Positions 17,650 through 26,931 of a DNA stretch of 64,000 bases are shown one piece after another; the stretch's first letter is position 1, and each line of letters starts with the position of its first letter. Location of the stretch: contig NZ_BAZK01000004.1 of the NCBI RefSeq assembly GCF_001310815.1, positions 62,001-126,000 of the forward strand, given 5' to 3'. The notes beneath the pieces are model-generated. The model saw nothing but the letters and a program-made list of their open reading frames with translations, was not told where the DNA came from and ran no database searches. This DNA comes from Pseudovibrio denitrificans JCM 12308 (GTDB lineage Bacteria; Pseudomonadota; Alphaproteobacteria; Rhizobiales; Stappiaceae). Both the position numbers and the translations under genes were made by a program.

Positions 17650-19443
17650 TTAGAACGCTTCCGCGTCCAGGCTCATCATGGTTTCAGAGCCGGTGGAGAT
17701 GCGTGCCAGATGCGCTGAAGATTCAGGCATCACGCGTTCCATGAAGAAAGTGCCAAGGGTCAGCTTGGTTTTCAGCCAGTCTTCCTGACCGTTTGCACCG
17801 TCCTTGATCTTGCGGTTCGCAGCAATCGCGATCTTGGTCCACATGTACCCAAGAGCCACCAGACCGAACAGGTGCATGTAATCGGTAGAACCAGCACCCG
17901 CGTCATCCGGGTTCTTCATAGCGTTCTGCATGAACCACATGGTTGCGGCCTGCAGGTCTTTCAGGGACTGCTTCAGGCCCTTCATGTAAACGCCAAGCTC
18001 TTCGTCGCCTTCGTGTTCTTTAATGAACGCGCCGACTTCCTTAAACCATGCCTGGATCGCACGACCGCCGTTTGCTGGCAGCTTACGGCCAACAAGGTCA
18101 AGCGCCTGAACGCCGTTAGCCCCTTCATAGATCATGGCGATACGAGCGTCGCGAACGAACTGCTCCATACCCCATTCCTGAATGTAGCCGTGACCACCGT
18201 AAAGCTGCTGAGCCATAACGGTGTTGTCAAAGCCCTTATCAGTCAGAACGCCTTTAACGACAGGTGTCAGCAGACCCATAATGTCGTCAGATGCCTGCTT
18301 TTCAGCATCATCCTGAGACAGGTGGGACACGTCACCATGCAGAGAGGTCCACATGTAAAGCGCACGCGCTGCTTCGTTGAAGGAACGAATGGTCATCAGC
18401 ACACGGCGGACATCCGGGTGAACGATGATTGGATCAGCTTGTTTTTCCGGATTTTTAGGTCCGGTCAGCGAGCGCCCCTGAATACGGTCCTTCGCGTAGG
18501 TCACAGCGTTCTGGTAAGCCACTTCAGACTGAGCCAGACCCTGAATACCAACGCCAAGGCGTGCTTCGTTCATCATGACGAACATCGCACGCAGGCTTTG
18601 TTCTCTTCCCCAACGAGATAGCCCACGGACTCATCATAGTTCATGACACAGGTCGCGTTGCCGTGGATGCCCATCTTCTCTTCGATGGAACCAACGGACA
18701 CACCGTTCATCTCACCCGGATTTCCGTCCGCATCCAGCTTCTTCTTCGGTACGACGAATAGGGAAATACCCTTGGTGCCTTCTGGAGCACCTTCGATACG
18801 TGCCAGAACAAGGTGGACAATGTTCTCGGAAAGGTCCTGATCACCAGCGGAGATGAAGATCTTTGTGCCGGAAATCTTGTAGCTGCCATCGCCCTGTGGC
18901 GCTGCTTTTGTGCGCAGCATGCCAAGGTCGGTACACAGTGTGGCTCGGTCAGGTTCATAGTCCCTGTCCACTCACCAGTCACCATTTTCGGCAGGTAGGT
19001 GTCTTTAATTTCGTCATTTGCATGAACAAGCAGAGCTGCCATGCACCGGCGGTCAGGCCAGGGTACATCGCAAACGCCTGGTTTGCGGAACACAGATACT
19101 CATTCAGAATAACAGAAAGGGTCGCAGGCATGCCCTGTCCACCATACTGCTCAGGAATGGACAGACCGCCCCAGCCAGCTTCCACGTAAGACTGGTAAGC
19201 CTCTTTAAAGCCTGGAGGTGTTGTCACGGTTCCATCGTCATGGCGGGTACAGCCAATCTTGTCGCCGCTCTGGTTCAGTGGCTGCACGATCTCTTCAGAG
19301 AACTTTGCGCCTTCTTTCAGAATAGCTTCAACAAGATCCGGCGTTGCCTCGGCGAACCCTGGCAAGTTGGAATGTTTCTCGTAGCCCAAAACGTCCTTGA
19401 GCAAAAAGAGGGTATCTTCAACGGGAGCACTATAACTCGGCAT
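17650..19443 (-). CDS. FadE5-like acyl-CoA dehydrogenase, three frameshifts
   Basis: About 598 residues when repaired, the length of the large FadE5-type acyl-CoA dehydrogenases with an extra C-terminal domain. It introduces the first double bond in acyl-CoA using FAD. The N-terminal part ([50 protein letters not shown]) breaks at about 19043. FAD/substrate segments [40 protein letters not shown] break again at about 18940. [25 protein letters not shown] breaks at about 18600. The catalytic Glu sits in [19 protein letters not shown]. Every break needs one added base. A palindrome ACGTTT-GCGT-AAACGT lies 42-57 bases upstream of the start, a likely MerR-type operator. Confidence 0.88.
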
Positions 19444-19484
19444 CTCAATTTTTCCTTCCGACCAACCCTAGAGGCATGGCTTTA

Positions 19485-19500
19485 ACGTTTGCGTAAACGT
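19485..19500. promoter_or_regulatory. Palindromic operator candidate before the acyl-CoA dehydrogenase gene
   Basis: Perfect inverted repeat ACGTTT-GCGT-AAACGT, overlapping a minus-strand TTGACG that could be the -35 element. Its location before a beta-oxidation gene with a MerR regulator nearby fits LiuR/FadP-like MerR operators, whose consensus I recall as a palindrome built from ACGT/AAAC blocks. The match is by eye. Confidence 0.45.
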
Positions 19501-19688
19501 CAACTTGTTTCGGAATATAGAGCGCCCTCGCGCCTGCGGCAAGTTATACCCAAGTGTAATTTCTTAGGGGCAGGTACGTATCCGCGGAATCCTGCGGGTT
19601 CCCACCTGATAACTTCCCTGTGAAATCTCAGTGTGCCTTGCCTCTAGCACTATGAAAGTGACGGGTAACCTTTGTCTGCCCCTCAATT

Positions 19689-20369
19689 TTAAAGGGAAAA
19701 TATGGCGTGAAAGCGAGAATCGCCGTCTCGGGAAAACTCAATGATGCGACTACCCTCAACACGCTTGGCCCAGCCTTGATCCAGAAAGAACGAGAGCAGG
19801 GAGGTGCCCGCAATCCCCGCCAGATGCGAGCGCCGCGCACTCCAATCCAGACAGGATTTGCACAAAGGCCGCCGTTTCGTCTCCTTCTCAGGAAGCACCA
19901 CACCCAGCTCGGTTAAGAACGAGCGCCCGTCACCCGTCAGATGCAACTGCTCGCCATCCTCCACGAGAAAATCCCGCGCCAACAGACTATCGTAAGCCTG
20001 CACACCATATTCGCCCGCCAGATGATTGTAGCAAACCCGCGCTTTACGCAGGGCCGGTTCTTTGGGGCCGGTGCGCACGCGCGTCATACCAGTGCGCATG
20101 GCAATCCCGCTCATGGCCTCCAGCAGAGCCGCCACATCACTGTCCGCCAAACTGTAATACTTGTGCCGCCCCTGTTTGCGCAGGCTCACCAGCCCGGCCT
20201 CGGCCAGACGGCTCAGGTGAAAGCTGGAGGTCTGCGGCGTCACGCCCGCTTCCTGCGCCAGTTCACTGGCAGTGAGGGCAACGCCAGTCATCAGAGCCTG
20301 CAACATGTTTGCCCGTGCCGGATCTCCAATCAGCGCGGCGATCCCGGCAATGTTTGGTCCTTCTTTCAT
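19689..20369 (-). CDS. ArsR family winged-helix transcriptional regulator
   Basis: 226-residue regulator with an N-terminal winged helix (IAALIGDPARANMLQALMTGVALTASELAQEAGVTPQTSSFHLSRLAEAGLVSLRKQGRHKYYSLAD region, residues 5-75) and a longer C-terminal domain with two conserved cysteines in RPLCKSCLDWSARRSHLAG. This CLDWSxRRxHLAG extension is characteristic of one ArsR subgroup, not of the classic metal sensors, and no typical metal-binding cysteine pair sits in the HTH. The chosen start is 20369 (MKEGPNIAG); 20381 (MEPHM) is equally possible. It is divergent from the NIPSNAP-ABM pair. A perfect 16-base inverted repeat at 20427-20442 between them is the likely operator. Confidence 0.87.
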   Translation of the reverse strand: MKEGPNIAGIAALIGDPARANMLQALMTGVALTASELAQEAGVTPQTSSFHLSRLAEAGLVSLRKQGRHKYYSLADSDVAALLEAMSGIAMRTGMTRVRTGPKEPALRKARVCYNHLAGEYGVQAYDSLLARDFLVEDGEQLHLTGDGRSFLTELGVVLPEKETKRRPLCKSCLDWSARRSHLAGIAGTSLLSFFLDQGWAKRVEGSRIIEFSRDGDSRFHAIFSL

Positions 20370-20426
20370 GTGCGGCTCCATTCGTGAAAACGTCCTCGGA
20401 CTATAACACACACAAAGAAGTGATAG

Positions 20427-20442
20427 TTCGATCACGATCGAA
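20427..20442. promoter_or_regulatory. Inverted-repeat operator candidate between arsR-like gene and NIPSNAP gene
   Basis: Perfect inverted repeat TTCGAT-CACG-ATCGAA in the 134-base divergent intergenic region, 62 bases before the NIPSNAP start and 58 before the ArsR start. It is of the size and symmetry expected of an ArsR-family operator. Confidence 0.5.
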
Positions 20443-20503
20443 ACAACACCGTATTTCGCCTTGCTACACCATCAGCATCACCAAACCGAACCGGAGACCT
20501 GTG

Positions 20504-20824
20504 ATGCTTACATGTATCATTCGCTATGAGATCGATCCGACAAAACGCGCGGAATTTCAACAGTATGCCCGCAATTGGGGGCAGGCGATCCCGCGCTGTG
20601 GTGCAGATCTGATCGGCTATTACGCACCTCATGAAGGCTCCACCACATTGGCCTACGGCATCTACAATGTGCAAAGCCTTGCCCACTACGAAGAATACAG
20701 AGCCACTCTTGCCAAAGACCCGCTGGGGCGTGAAAACTATGAGTTCGCAATGAGAGAGAAGTTCATCCTGAAAGAAGACAGAATCTTTCTCACTCTGGCA
20801 TCTGCTCCACATGCCAAGCCCTGA
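20504..20824 (+). CDS. NIPSNAP family protein
   Basis: 106-residue protein of the NIPSNAP family, a dimeric ferredoxin-like alpha/beta-barrel fold. Landmarks are the N-terminal CIIRYEIDPTKRAEFQQYARNWGQAIPRCGADLIGYYAPHEGSTTLAYGIYNV region and the YEEYRATLAKDPLGRENYEF segment. Members bind small hydrophobic ligands or act as modest oxygenases; no reaction can be fixed here. The ATG at 20504 is preceded by GGAG 6 bases upstream; an upstream in-frame extension lacks family similarity. It is first in a two-gene unit with an ABM-domain gene 15 bases downstream and lies divergent from the ArsR regulator, so both are probably controlled by it. Confidence 0.87.
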   Translation: MLTCIIRYEIDPTKRAEFQQYARNWGQAIPRCGADLIGYYAPHEGSTTLAYGIYNVQSLAHYEEYRATLAKDPLGRENYEFAMREKFILKEDRIFLTLASAPHAKP

Positions 20825-20839
20825 TCGCCATTCTAATCA

Positions 20840-21163
20840 ATGAAAGTTCCCAGCATGATTGCCGTTATCTTTGAAGTTGAGCCCTTCGCAGACCACAAAG
20901 CCAGTTATCTGGATATGGCCGCCTCCATTAAGCCGGAACTGGAGAAAATCCCGGGCTTTATCTCCGTGGAGCGCTTTCAGAGCCTCACCAATCCTGAGAA
21001 AATTTTATCACTGTCATTTTTCGAGGATGAAGAGGCCGTGCTGCGCTGGCGTGCTCAGGAAAAGCATCAGGAAGCACAGCGGAAGGGAAAAAACGAATAT
21101 TTCCAGAAGTATCGCATCCGCGTGGCGAGCATTTTGCGAGATTATGGCTTGGATAACAATTAA
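20840..21163 (+). CDS. Antibiotic biosynthesis monooxygenase (ABM) domain protein
   Basis: 107-residue ABM-domain protein of the same ferredoxin-like fold superfamily as its upstream neighbour. Landmarks are MIAVIFEVEPFADHKASYLDMAASIKPELEKIPGFISVERF with LSLSFFEDEEAVLRWRAQEKHQEAQ. Members include cofactor-free oxygenases such as ActVA-Orf6 and heme-degrading IsdG; here the heme-ligand pattern is not evident. The start is ATG at 20840, or 20855 (MIAVIF). The pairing of two ferredoxin-like barrel proteins behind an ArsR regulator suggests a small detoxification or redox unit, which is inference. Confidence 0.87.
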   Translation: MKVPSMIAVIFEVEPFADHKASYLDMAASIKPELEKIPGFISVERFQSLTNPEKILSLSFFEDEEAVLRWRAQEKHQEAQRKGKNEYFQKYRIRVASILRDYGLDNN

Positions 21164-21261
21164 ATTAAGAAACTGCACAAGCACGAGAGAGTTTCAATAG
21201 CTGAATTTTATTGAATGTATTCTCTGGGAATATATCGAGGCGCTGAAACAGAGCTGCCAAA

Positions 21262-21289
21262 CAAAAAAGGTGGGGTGTGTGCCCCACCT
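21262..21289 (-). terminator. Intrinsic terminator after the MerR gene
   Basis: Minus-strand hairpin AGGTGGGG/CCCCACCT with a 6-base loop, followed by six T. It begins 17 bases beyond the regulator stop and also faces the end of the ABM gene. Confidence 0.85.
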
Positions 21290-21305
21290 GTTCGAGCTTG
21301 AAAAA

Positions 21306-21752
21306 TCAGCTCTTTTTCTCTCGCAGCATACCTTCGACAATCGTCACGGTGCGCTGCAGATCTTCAATCGCTTCATCGATATTGGCGCGCTGACCTTCCA
21401 GAACTTTGATCTGTTCCTGGAAGCGTCCAAGAGCGACCTCCAGCTGCGTGACCTGACCGTCGCGCAGATCATAAAGGTCCAGCATATCGCGAATTTCAGA
21501 GAGCGAAAAACCGACCCGCTTGCCCATCAGAACCAGCTTCAGGCGTGCGCGATCCCGACGGTTATAAATACGATTAAGCCCGTCCCGCTTAGGATTCAGG
21601 AGTCCCTTATCCTCGTAAAACCGAAGAGTGCGGAGTGTAACATCAAATTCTTTTGCCAGATCACCAATTGAAAACTGGGTCTTCTTTCCCTTACCCAGCT
21701 CATTGGCAACAACATCAACAATCATCTCATTGATATGTAGGGCTTCGCTCAT
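21306..21752 (-). CDS. MerR family transcriptional regulator
   Basis: 148-residue MerR-family regulator. The winged-helix domain is FSIGDLAKEFDVTLRTLRFYEDKGLLNPKRDGLNRIYNRRDRARL (about residues 25-70), followed by a C-terminal coiled-coil dimer helix (ALGRFQEQIKVLEGQRANIDEAIEDLQRTV). No metal-sensing cysteines are present. Regulators of this size with a VTLRTLRFYEDKGLL helix are commonly found with fatty-acid or branched-chain-acid degradation genes in alphaproteobacteria. The beta-oxidation block lies 2-8 kb away, so control of those genes is likely but inferred. The start ATG 21752 (MSEALHINEM) is preceded by a weak GAACAGGTC. A 20-base region with repeated TACATG (21803-21822) lies 51 bases upstream. 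Confidence 0.85.
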   Translation of the reverse strand: MSEALHINEMIVDVVANELGKGKKTQFSIGDLAKEFDVTLRTLRFYEDKGLLNPKRDGLNRIYNRRDRARLKLVLMGKRVGFSLSEIRDMLDLYDLRDGQVTQLEVALGRFQEQIKVLEGQRANIDEAIEDLQRTVTIVEGMLREKKS

Positions 21753-21842
21753 CTGCTTGACCTGTTCTTTTTTGCTTCCGCGACACTGCCGGTAACCCGC
21801 GACATGTGTACATGAGTACATGCTAAATGATGCACCGCGCAA

Positions 21843-22229
21843 TTTCTATCAAGTTTATACATTGGCAGGAACACGTAGGTCTAGCAGAAGCCGCTTGATA
21901 ACCCTTAATTCGAGTAAATCAGAACACGAATTATTTTCATGAGTTGGTTCCGTAACCCCTAAAAATGCATGGTATCTGCCCGATAACAGCCATAATTCAC
22001 ATTCCTTAAGGGCTCTTCACGCAGAATTCGACCTATTAACCCACTATTTACCTAACGAGTAAAAAAATAGTCCCACGAGTTTTGAGACCGGTGCAAAACC
22101 GCAAAGTGATTCGTTCCTTGACCTATTCATGCACTGCGTAAGGCAGTTGACGTTGATTGAAAAAATTGGATTAGGGCAAGTGAACAGGACACCGCGCGGG
22201 ACCGGACAGTTTTATGGGGCCCTTCAGGC
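21843..22229. promoter_or_regulatory. Gene-free leader of the PodJ-like gene with a CtrA-like site
   Basis: 387 bases without a gene. At 22036-22050 there is TTAA-N7-TTTA, one mismatch from the CtrA box TTAA-N7-TTAA, and a GATTC (CcrM-type GANTC) site near 22109. A TTGACG at about 22147 is a possible -35. In Caulobacter podJ is cell-cycle controlled, which makes the site plausible, but a single near-match in AT-rich DNA can occur by chance. Confidence 0.3.
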
Positions 22230-25200
22230 ATGTCTTGGAATAAACCAGAATTTGGAAAATCCGCTTCAGACACGTCCTTTGGAGAAGGGCTGGATGCAGA
22301 CCACATTAAGTGGTTGGAGGAAAGTGGAATGGCGCAACGAAATCCTGCAGCAGCAAGGCATGCGACCCACTCTCCATATGCTGACGAGTATGGTGGCGCG
22401 AGCCAGCAACCCTACGGACACCCTCAGCCAACCTCTCAGGAAGAGGCGATGAATGAAGTGGCTCAGGCATTAAGCCGCCTGATGCACGCAGAACAAGGCC
22501 GTCCGTCCCGTGGTTATGGCGAACCTCAGCCGCAACCACACGCACACAATCCGCGTCCGCGCGATCCATGGCACCGCTCTGATCTGAGATCCGGACTGGA
22601 CCAGTCCACCAGCCCGCATGCCTATGAAGACCAGTATGATCCATCCGTGGATCAGCACTTGTACGCACGCGCTGGTATCTCCCGCGATCCGTTATCGCAT
22701 CCGCGCCCGCCAGTCATGCGCCGCAATGAGCAGCTTGCCATGCGTCCTGCGCCAGAGATGGGCGCTGCTTATGCGCCGCGCCATCCTGCGGAGCCGTATA
22801 CCGAACCTGCTCCTATGCCAATGCGCTCTGAGCAGCCATCTGCTTACTCACCATCTCCTTCACCACAGGAAAAGATGGAATGGGCTGCCCCAACTGCAAA
22901 GCAGGAAGAGGCGCCAACCGCAGAAAATTCCAAGGTCAAGCGCATCAGCTCTGTTCTGGATGCACTGAACGCTCTGGACGAGCGCCTCAACTCCCTTGCT
23001 CATAACGAGAATGAAAAAGGGAAGGGCATGCCGTCCAAGGCTGAAAGCAATGCATCTGTTTGTCAGCCTGAGCCAGCACCGCAAGAGCCATCCTGGGCAC
23101 CAGCTGCACAAGACTTTAACCGCCCGCCTGTGACCCAGATGGAGCCGCGCTTCAACACCGCTGCAGCCCCTCATGGTGTGCAGCCGCAGCAAGCGCCACA
23201 GCCTGCCATGCAGCAGCCGGAAAAATCTGCGGAGTATTCCGAGCTCAACACAATGATCGACGGCCACTTCAAGCATTTGGCCGAACAGCTCGACAATATG
23301 CGCGAGCCGGATGAAGCACGTTTTGAAATGCTTCACGATGGTATGCAAACCCAGCTCAACAGCCTGCGCGATGAGATGATGGATCGGACCTCCGACAATC
23401 GCGCACAGCTTTCTGAAATCATTGGCCGTCTGCGCGATGAGGAAGGCAATGGCCTGCTGCTTAAGGAACTGCGCCACGAGCTAGAGCAGATGAAGGCGTC
23501 TCTGTCTCGCTCCGACATCGAAGACAGCCTCAACGCTCTGGGCATGGCCCATGCATCTATTCAGTCCCGCCTGCAGGAACTGGCAGAAAAGAACGTTGAC
23601 CCGGCGATTTATGAAAGCCTGTCTCAGCGAATGGCAGAGGTGGAAACACAAATCCGCCAGTTGCCACGTGTGGATCAGCTCAACTCGCTTGAAAACCGTT
23701 TGTCCTCTATGGGCGATCGTCTGGAAGATGTTCTGCATCGTTCCGGCACCGCTGGCCTTGAAGTTGTGCGCGAAGAAGTAGCACAGCTCAGAAAAGTTAT
23801 TGACCGTCTGGACTCCGGTCGCATGATCCATGATGTGGATCAGCGCATCCGCTTCCTGACTGCACGCATGGATGAGCTGGACCATTTCTCCGCTATCCAG
23901 CGCGATATCCAGTCCCGCCTCAGCAGCGTTGAAACACGCATGCCCGATGGTGAAGTGATCGACCGCCTGCATGGCCGACTGGACTCCATCTCCAACATTC
24001 TGGCTGAAGGCCCGGAAAACGCGGGCAACAGTGATCAGCTGAACCGTCTGGAAGAGCGTTTGTCCAACATTGGTCAGCAGCTGGACCGCATGGAGCGCAG
24101 CCCGGAAACCTCAACCGGCTTCGATCAGGCGTTCACATCCATCGAAGGTCGCCTTGATCACCTTTGCAACAAGGTGGATGACATTGAGGTTCGCCTCGCT
24201 GACACCTCCTTCGAAGTTGCTTTGAACGAGAACGAAAGCGCAGCGCTTGCCCGTCTTGAACAACGTGTGATGACGCTGACCCAGATGGTGGAAGACAGCG
24301 CACACGGCGGCTCTTCTGACAAAGCTCTGTCCATGATCCGCGCCGAGATCGCAGAACTGCGCGGCCACATTGGCGCGCTGGCAACCAATGGCGATATCGA
24401 AGCTCAGCTGCAGGATCTGGCAGCAACCATCTCCAGCCCATCTGGCCTGTCTTCTGACGTCGAAATCGACCGTCTGGAACAGCAGATCGCGGACTTGTCC
24501 CATAAGCTGGATATGTCACAGAGCCAGTTCGGTTCCATCGGCAATCTGGAAAACAGCTTTGGCTCCATTGAACAGGAACTCAAAGGCCTGCACACCGACA
24601 TGGTGGACAAGGCCCAGCAGATCGCTCAGGATGCTGTAAAAGCGGCCACTGACAATCTGGCTCTTGGTAACGGCGAACATCAGGGTGAAGCTGTTGAAGC
24701 GGCAATCTCCGCCCTCCGTCTCGACCTGCAATCCCTGCTGGAAGCTTCCGGTCAGAAGGGCGATGTAGACCAGCATGCGCTGCAAGACGTGCGCGATGTT
24801 CTGGGCACCATCTCCAACCGCTTGGAAAATCTGGAAAGCATCCGCGCCGCCATTGGCGACACCGAGATTTCCGAGGAACACCAGAAGCTGGTTGGCGATA
24901 AGCAGATCAGCAGCATTCTGGGTGCCTTCAACATGGGCCGCAAAGGCAACACGGCTGCACAGTCAGCTGTCGCCGCTGAGCCGGAAGAACCACGCAACCG
25001 CAAGGCAGACTTCATCGCCGCTGCACGCCGGGCTGCCAAAGCAGCTGCCAAGGAAGCAAAAGAGGCGAAGAAGGAAGACGCCAAGCCAGCATCCGGCAAG
25101 AGCAAAGCACCGGAGCGGGCACGCCGCCTGCGGGACTACATCAGCCCAAACCGCACCAAAAACGTTGAGGTGCCTGAAAGCCTGCGCGCCAAAAAAGCTG

Positions 25201-26774
25201 CCGCAACCGCTCAGGTTCTCAGCAAACTTCAGGTCGCTGAAGAGCCGATCTCTCTGAGTGCAGAAGATATGGTTCCTGAGACAGAGACCGCTGTTAAAGA
25301 ACCAATCAATCTGTCTGCAGAGCCAGTTGAGCTGGGCAAAGCTGAAAAGCCAGCCAAGGGCAAGAAGAAGGAAAGCAAATCCAGCCGCCGCCGTGCGATC
25401 ATGCTGGCTGCTGCTGCAATTGTTCTGACCATCGGTGCTTTCCAGGTGTTCAAGTCTGGCGTTTTCTCCAGTGCTGATGGCGTGGATACTGCCGGTTCTG
25501 AGGCACAGCCAAGCATCATGGCGCCAAACGCTGAAATGCCAGGCAAAGACGACACCTCTCTGCTGAGCGGTGGCGTTGATGCAGTGGCAGCGCCTGACGT
25601 TCTCAGCAGCGCAACAGGTTTGCCATCAGAAACAGAGTTACCGTCACCTGTTAGCTCCACAAGCATCTGGCAGTCCGGCTCCGCCACAGCGCCGTCCGAA
25701 CCAACCAAGGAGCTGGTCTTCGGTCAGGCAACGGATATTGGTCCGGCAGCTGGAAACGCCCAGCCAACCCAGAAGGTTGCGCCGGAAGTTGCCGCTGACC
25801 CAATCACCACCGCCAGCGTTCCCACTTCTCCGCAAGCATCGGCAACGAGCTTTGGTGAGCACGTGACACCAATCATCCCGCAGCCGCCAATCCAGCAGGT
25901 TGCGCCAAACCAGTCCGCCTACGATCTGCCATACGCCATCGGTCCGATGGACCTGCGTTCCGCAGCTGTTTCCGGTGATGCTGCCGCTCAGTTTGAGGTG
26001 GCGCGCCGTTACACCGAAGGCAATCTGGTTCCGGCAAATCTCGGTTCCGCCGCTGAATGGTACCGCAAGTCCGCCGCACAAGGTCTGGCCCCTGCACAGT
26101 ATCGCCTTGGCAGCTTCTACGAGAAGGGCCGCGGTGTTGTGAAAGATCTGGCACAGGCTCGTGACTGGTATTCACTGGCCGCTGCTCAGGGCAACATCAA
26201 AGCCATGCACAATCTGGCGGTGCTCTTCGTGGAGGGCATCGATGGTGAGCCTGACTACACATCCGCCGTCAAATGGTTCCGCATCGCTGCAGACCATGGC
26301 GTAGCAGACAGCAAGTTCAATCTGGCAATCCTTGCAGCCCGTGGCCTCGGCATGGAGCAGGATCTGGTCGAAAGCTACAAGTGGTTCGCTCTCGCTGCCC
26401 TTCAGGGTGACGAGGATGCAGCTGGCAAGCGTGATGAAGTTGCCGCCAACCTCACCAAGCGCCAGCATGCAGAAGCACTGGAAGCTGTAGCGACCTATCA
26501 GATGAAGCCGGTCGACCCTGCTGCGAACAAAGTTGTGATCCCGACCGAATGGTCCGGCAAGCCGAAAACCACCGTTTCACAGGCGGGTTCTCCCACTGTG
26601 AAGAAGATGCAGCAGGCGCTGCTGAACATGGGGTACGATCCAGGCAATCCGGATGGTGTAATGGGACCAAACACGCGCCGTGCAATCAAAAGCTTGCAGG
26701 CTCGTTTAGGAATGGAAGCAACGGGTGAACCGGACCAGCGCCTGATGACGGCACTGGCCTCTCAGACCATATAA
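22230..26774 (+). CDS. podJ: PodJ-like polar localisation factor with Sel1 repeats and peptidoglycan-binding domain
   Basis: 1514-residue polarity protein in the PodJ layout. An N-terminal low-complexity, Pro/Gln/His-rich region (about 1-220) is followed by a long coiled-coil region (about 230-930), with repeated ERLDSLSNIG/EDRLQE-like heptads, KDEAKKDAK basic stretches and SLRAKKAAATA. A single transmembrane helix (AIMLAAAAIVLTIGAFQVF) lies at about 1056-1074. The periplasmic part has a Ser/Pro linker, Sel1-like repeats (about 1243-1407; AAQFEVARRYTEG, SAAEWYRKSAAQGLAPAQYRLGSFYEKGRGV) and a C-terminal peptidoglycan-binding domain (about 1453-1510; KKMQQALLNMGYDPGNPDGVMGPNTRRAIKSLQARLG). By homology with Caulobacter and Agrobacterium PodJ it marks the cell pole and recruits polarity factors. 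Start MSWNKPEFGKS. Confidence 0.85.
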   Translation: MSWNKPEFGKSASDTSFGEGLDADHIKWLEESGMAQRNPAAARHATHSPYADEYGGASQQPYGHPQPTSQEEAMNEVAQALSRLMHAEQGRPSRGYGEPQPQPHAHNPRPRDPWHRSDLRSGLDQSTSPHAYEDQYDPSVDQHLYARAGISRDPLSHPRPPVMRRNEQLAMRPAPEMGAAYAPRHPAEPYTEPAPMPMRSEQPSAYSPSPSPQEKMEWAAPTAKQEEAPTAENSKVKRISSVLDALNALDERLNSLAHNENEKGKGMPSKAESNASVCQPEPAPQEPSWAPAAQDFNRPPVTQMEPRFNTAAAPHGVQPQQAPQPAMQQPEKSAEYSELNTMIDGHFKHLAEQLDNMREPDEARFEMLHDGMQTQLNSLRDEMMDRTSDNRAQLSEIIGRLRDEEGNGLLLKELRHELEQMKASLSRSDIEDSLNALGMAHASIQSRLQELAEKNVDPAIYESLSQRMAEVETQIRQLPRVDQLNSLENRLSSMGDRLEDVLHRSGTAGLEVVREEVAQLRKVIDRLDSGRMIHDVDQRIRFLTARMDELDHFSAIQRDIQSRLSSVETRMPDGEVIDRLHGRLDSISNILAEGPENAGNSDQLNRLEERLSNIGQQLDRMERSPETSTGFDQAFTSIEGRLDHLCNKVDDIEVRLADTSFEVALNENESAALARLEQRVMTLTQMVEDSAHGGSSDKALSMIRAEIAELRGHIGALATNGDIEAQLQDLAATISSPSGLSSDVEIDRLEQQIADLSHKLDMSQSQFGSIGNLENSFGSIEQELKGLHTDMVDKAQQIAQDAVKAATDNLALGNGEHQGEAVEAAISALRLDLQSLLEASGQKGDVDQHALQDVRDVLGTISNRLENLESIRAAIGDTEISEEHQKLVGDKQISSILGAFNMGRKGNTAAQSAVAAEPEEPRNRKADFIAAARRAAKAAAKEAKEAKKEDAKPASGKSKAPERARRLRDYISPNRTKNVEVPESLRAKKAAATAQVLSKLQVAEEPISLSAEDMVPETETAVKEPINLSAEPVELGKAEKPAKGKKKESKSSRRRAIMLAAAAIVLTIGAFQVFKSGVFSSADGVDTAGSEAQPSIMAPNAEMPGKDDTSLLSGGVDAVAAPDVLSSATGLPSETELPSPVSSTSIWQSGSATAPSEPTKELVFGQATDIGPAAGNAQPTQKVAPEVAADPITTASVPTSPQASATSFGEHVTPIIPQPPIQQVAPNQSAYDLPYAIGPMDLRSAAVSGDAAAQFEVARRYTEGNLVPANLGSAAEWYRKSAAQGLAPAQYRLGSFYEKGRGVVKDLAQARDWYSLAAAQGNIKAMHNLAVLFVEGIDGEPDYTSAVKWFRIAADHGVADSKFNLAILAARGLGMEQDLVESYKWFALAALQGDEDAAGKRDEVAANLTKRQHAEALEAVATYQMKPVDPAANKVVIPTEWSGKPKTTVSQAGSPTVKKMQQALLNMGYDPGNPDGVMGPNTRRAIKSLQARLGMEATGEPDQRLMTALASQTI

Positions 26775-26931
26775 TTTAACGTTACTAGGGGATTTCTGGT
26801 TAGATTTGCACTTGCTGCTCCGCGTAGATTGACAGAGCGTCTGGAATGGCGCTTAACACTCTACAATGTTGTTGGATAAAAGGTGACTCGGGGCGCTCTG
26901 TCAGGTCACCTGTGTTACCCGCGGTGCCACT

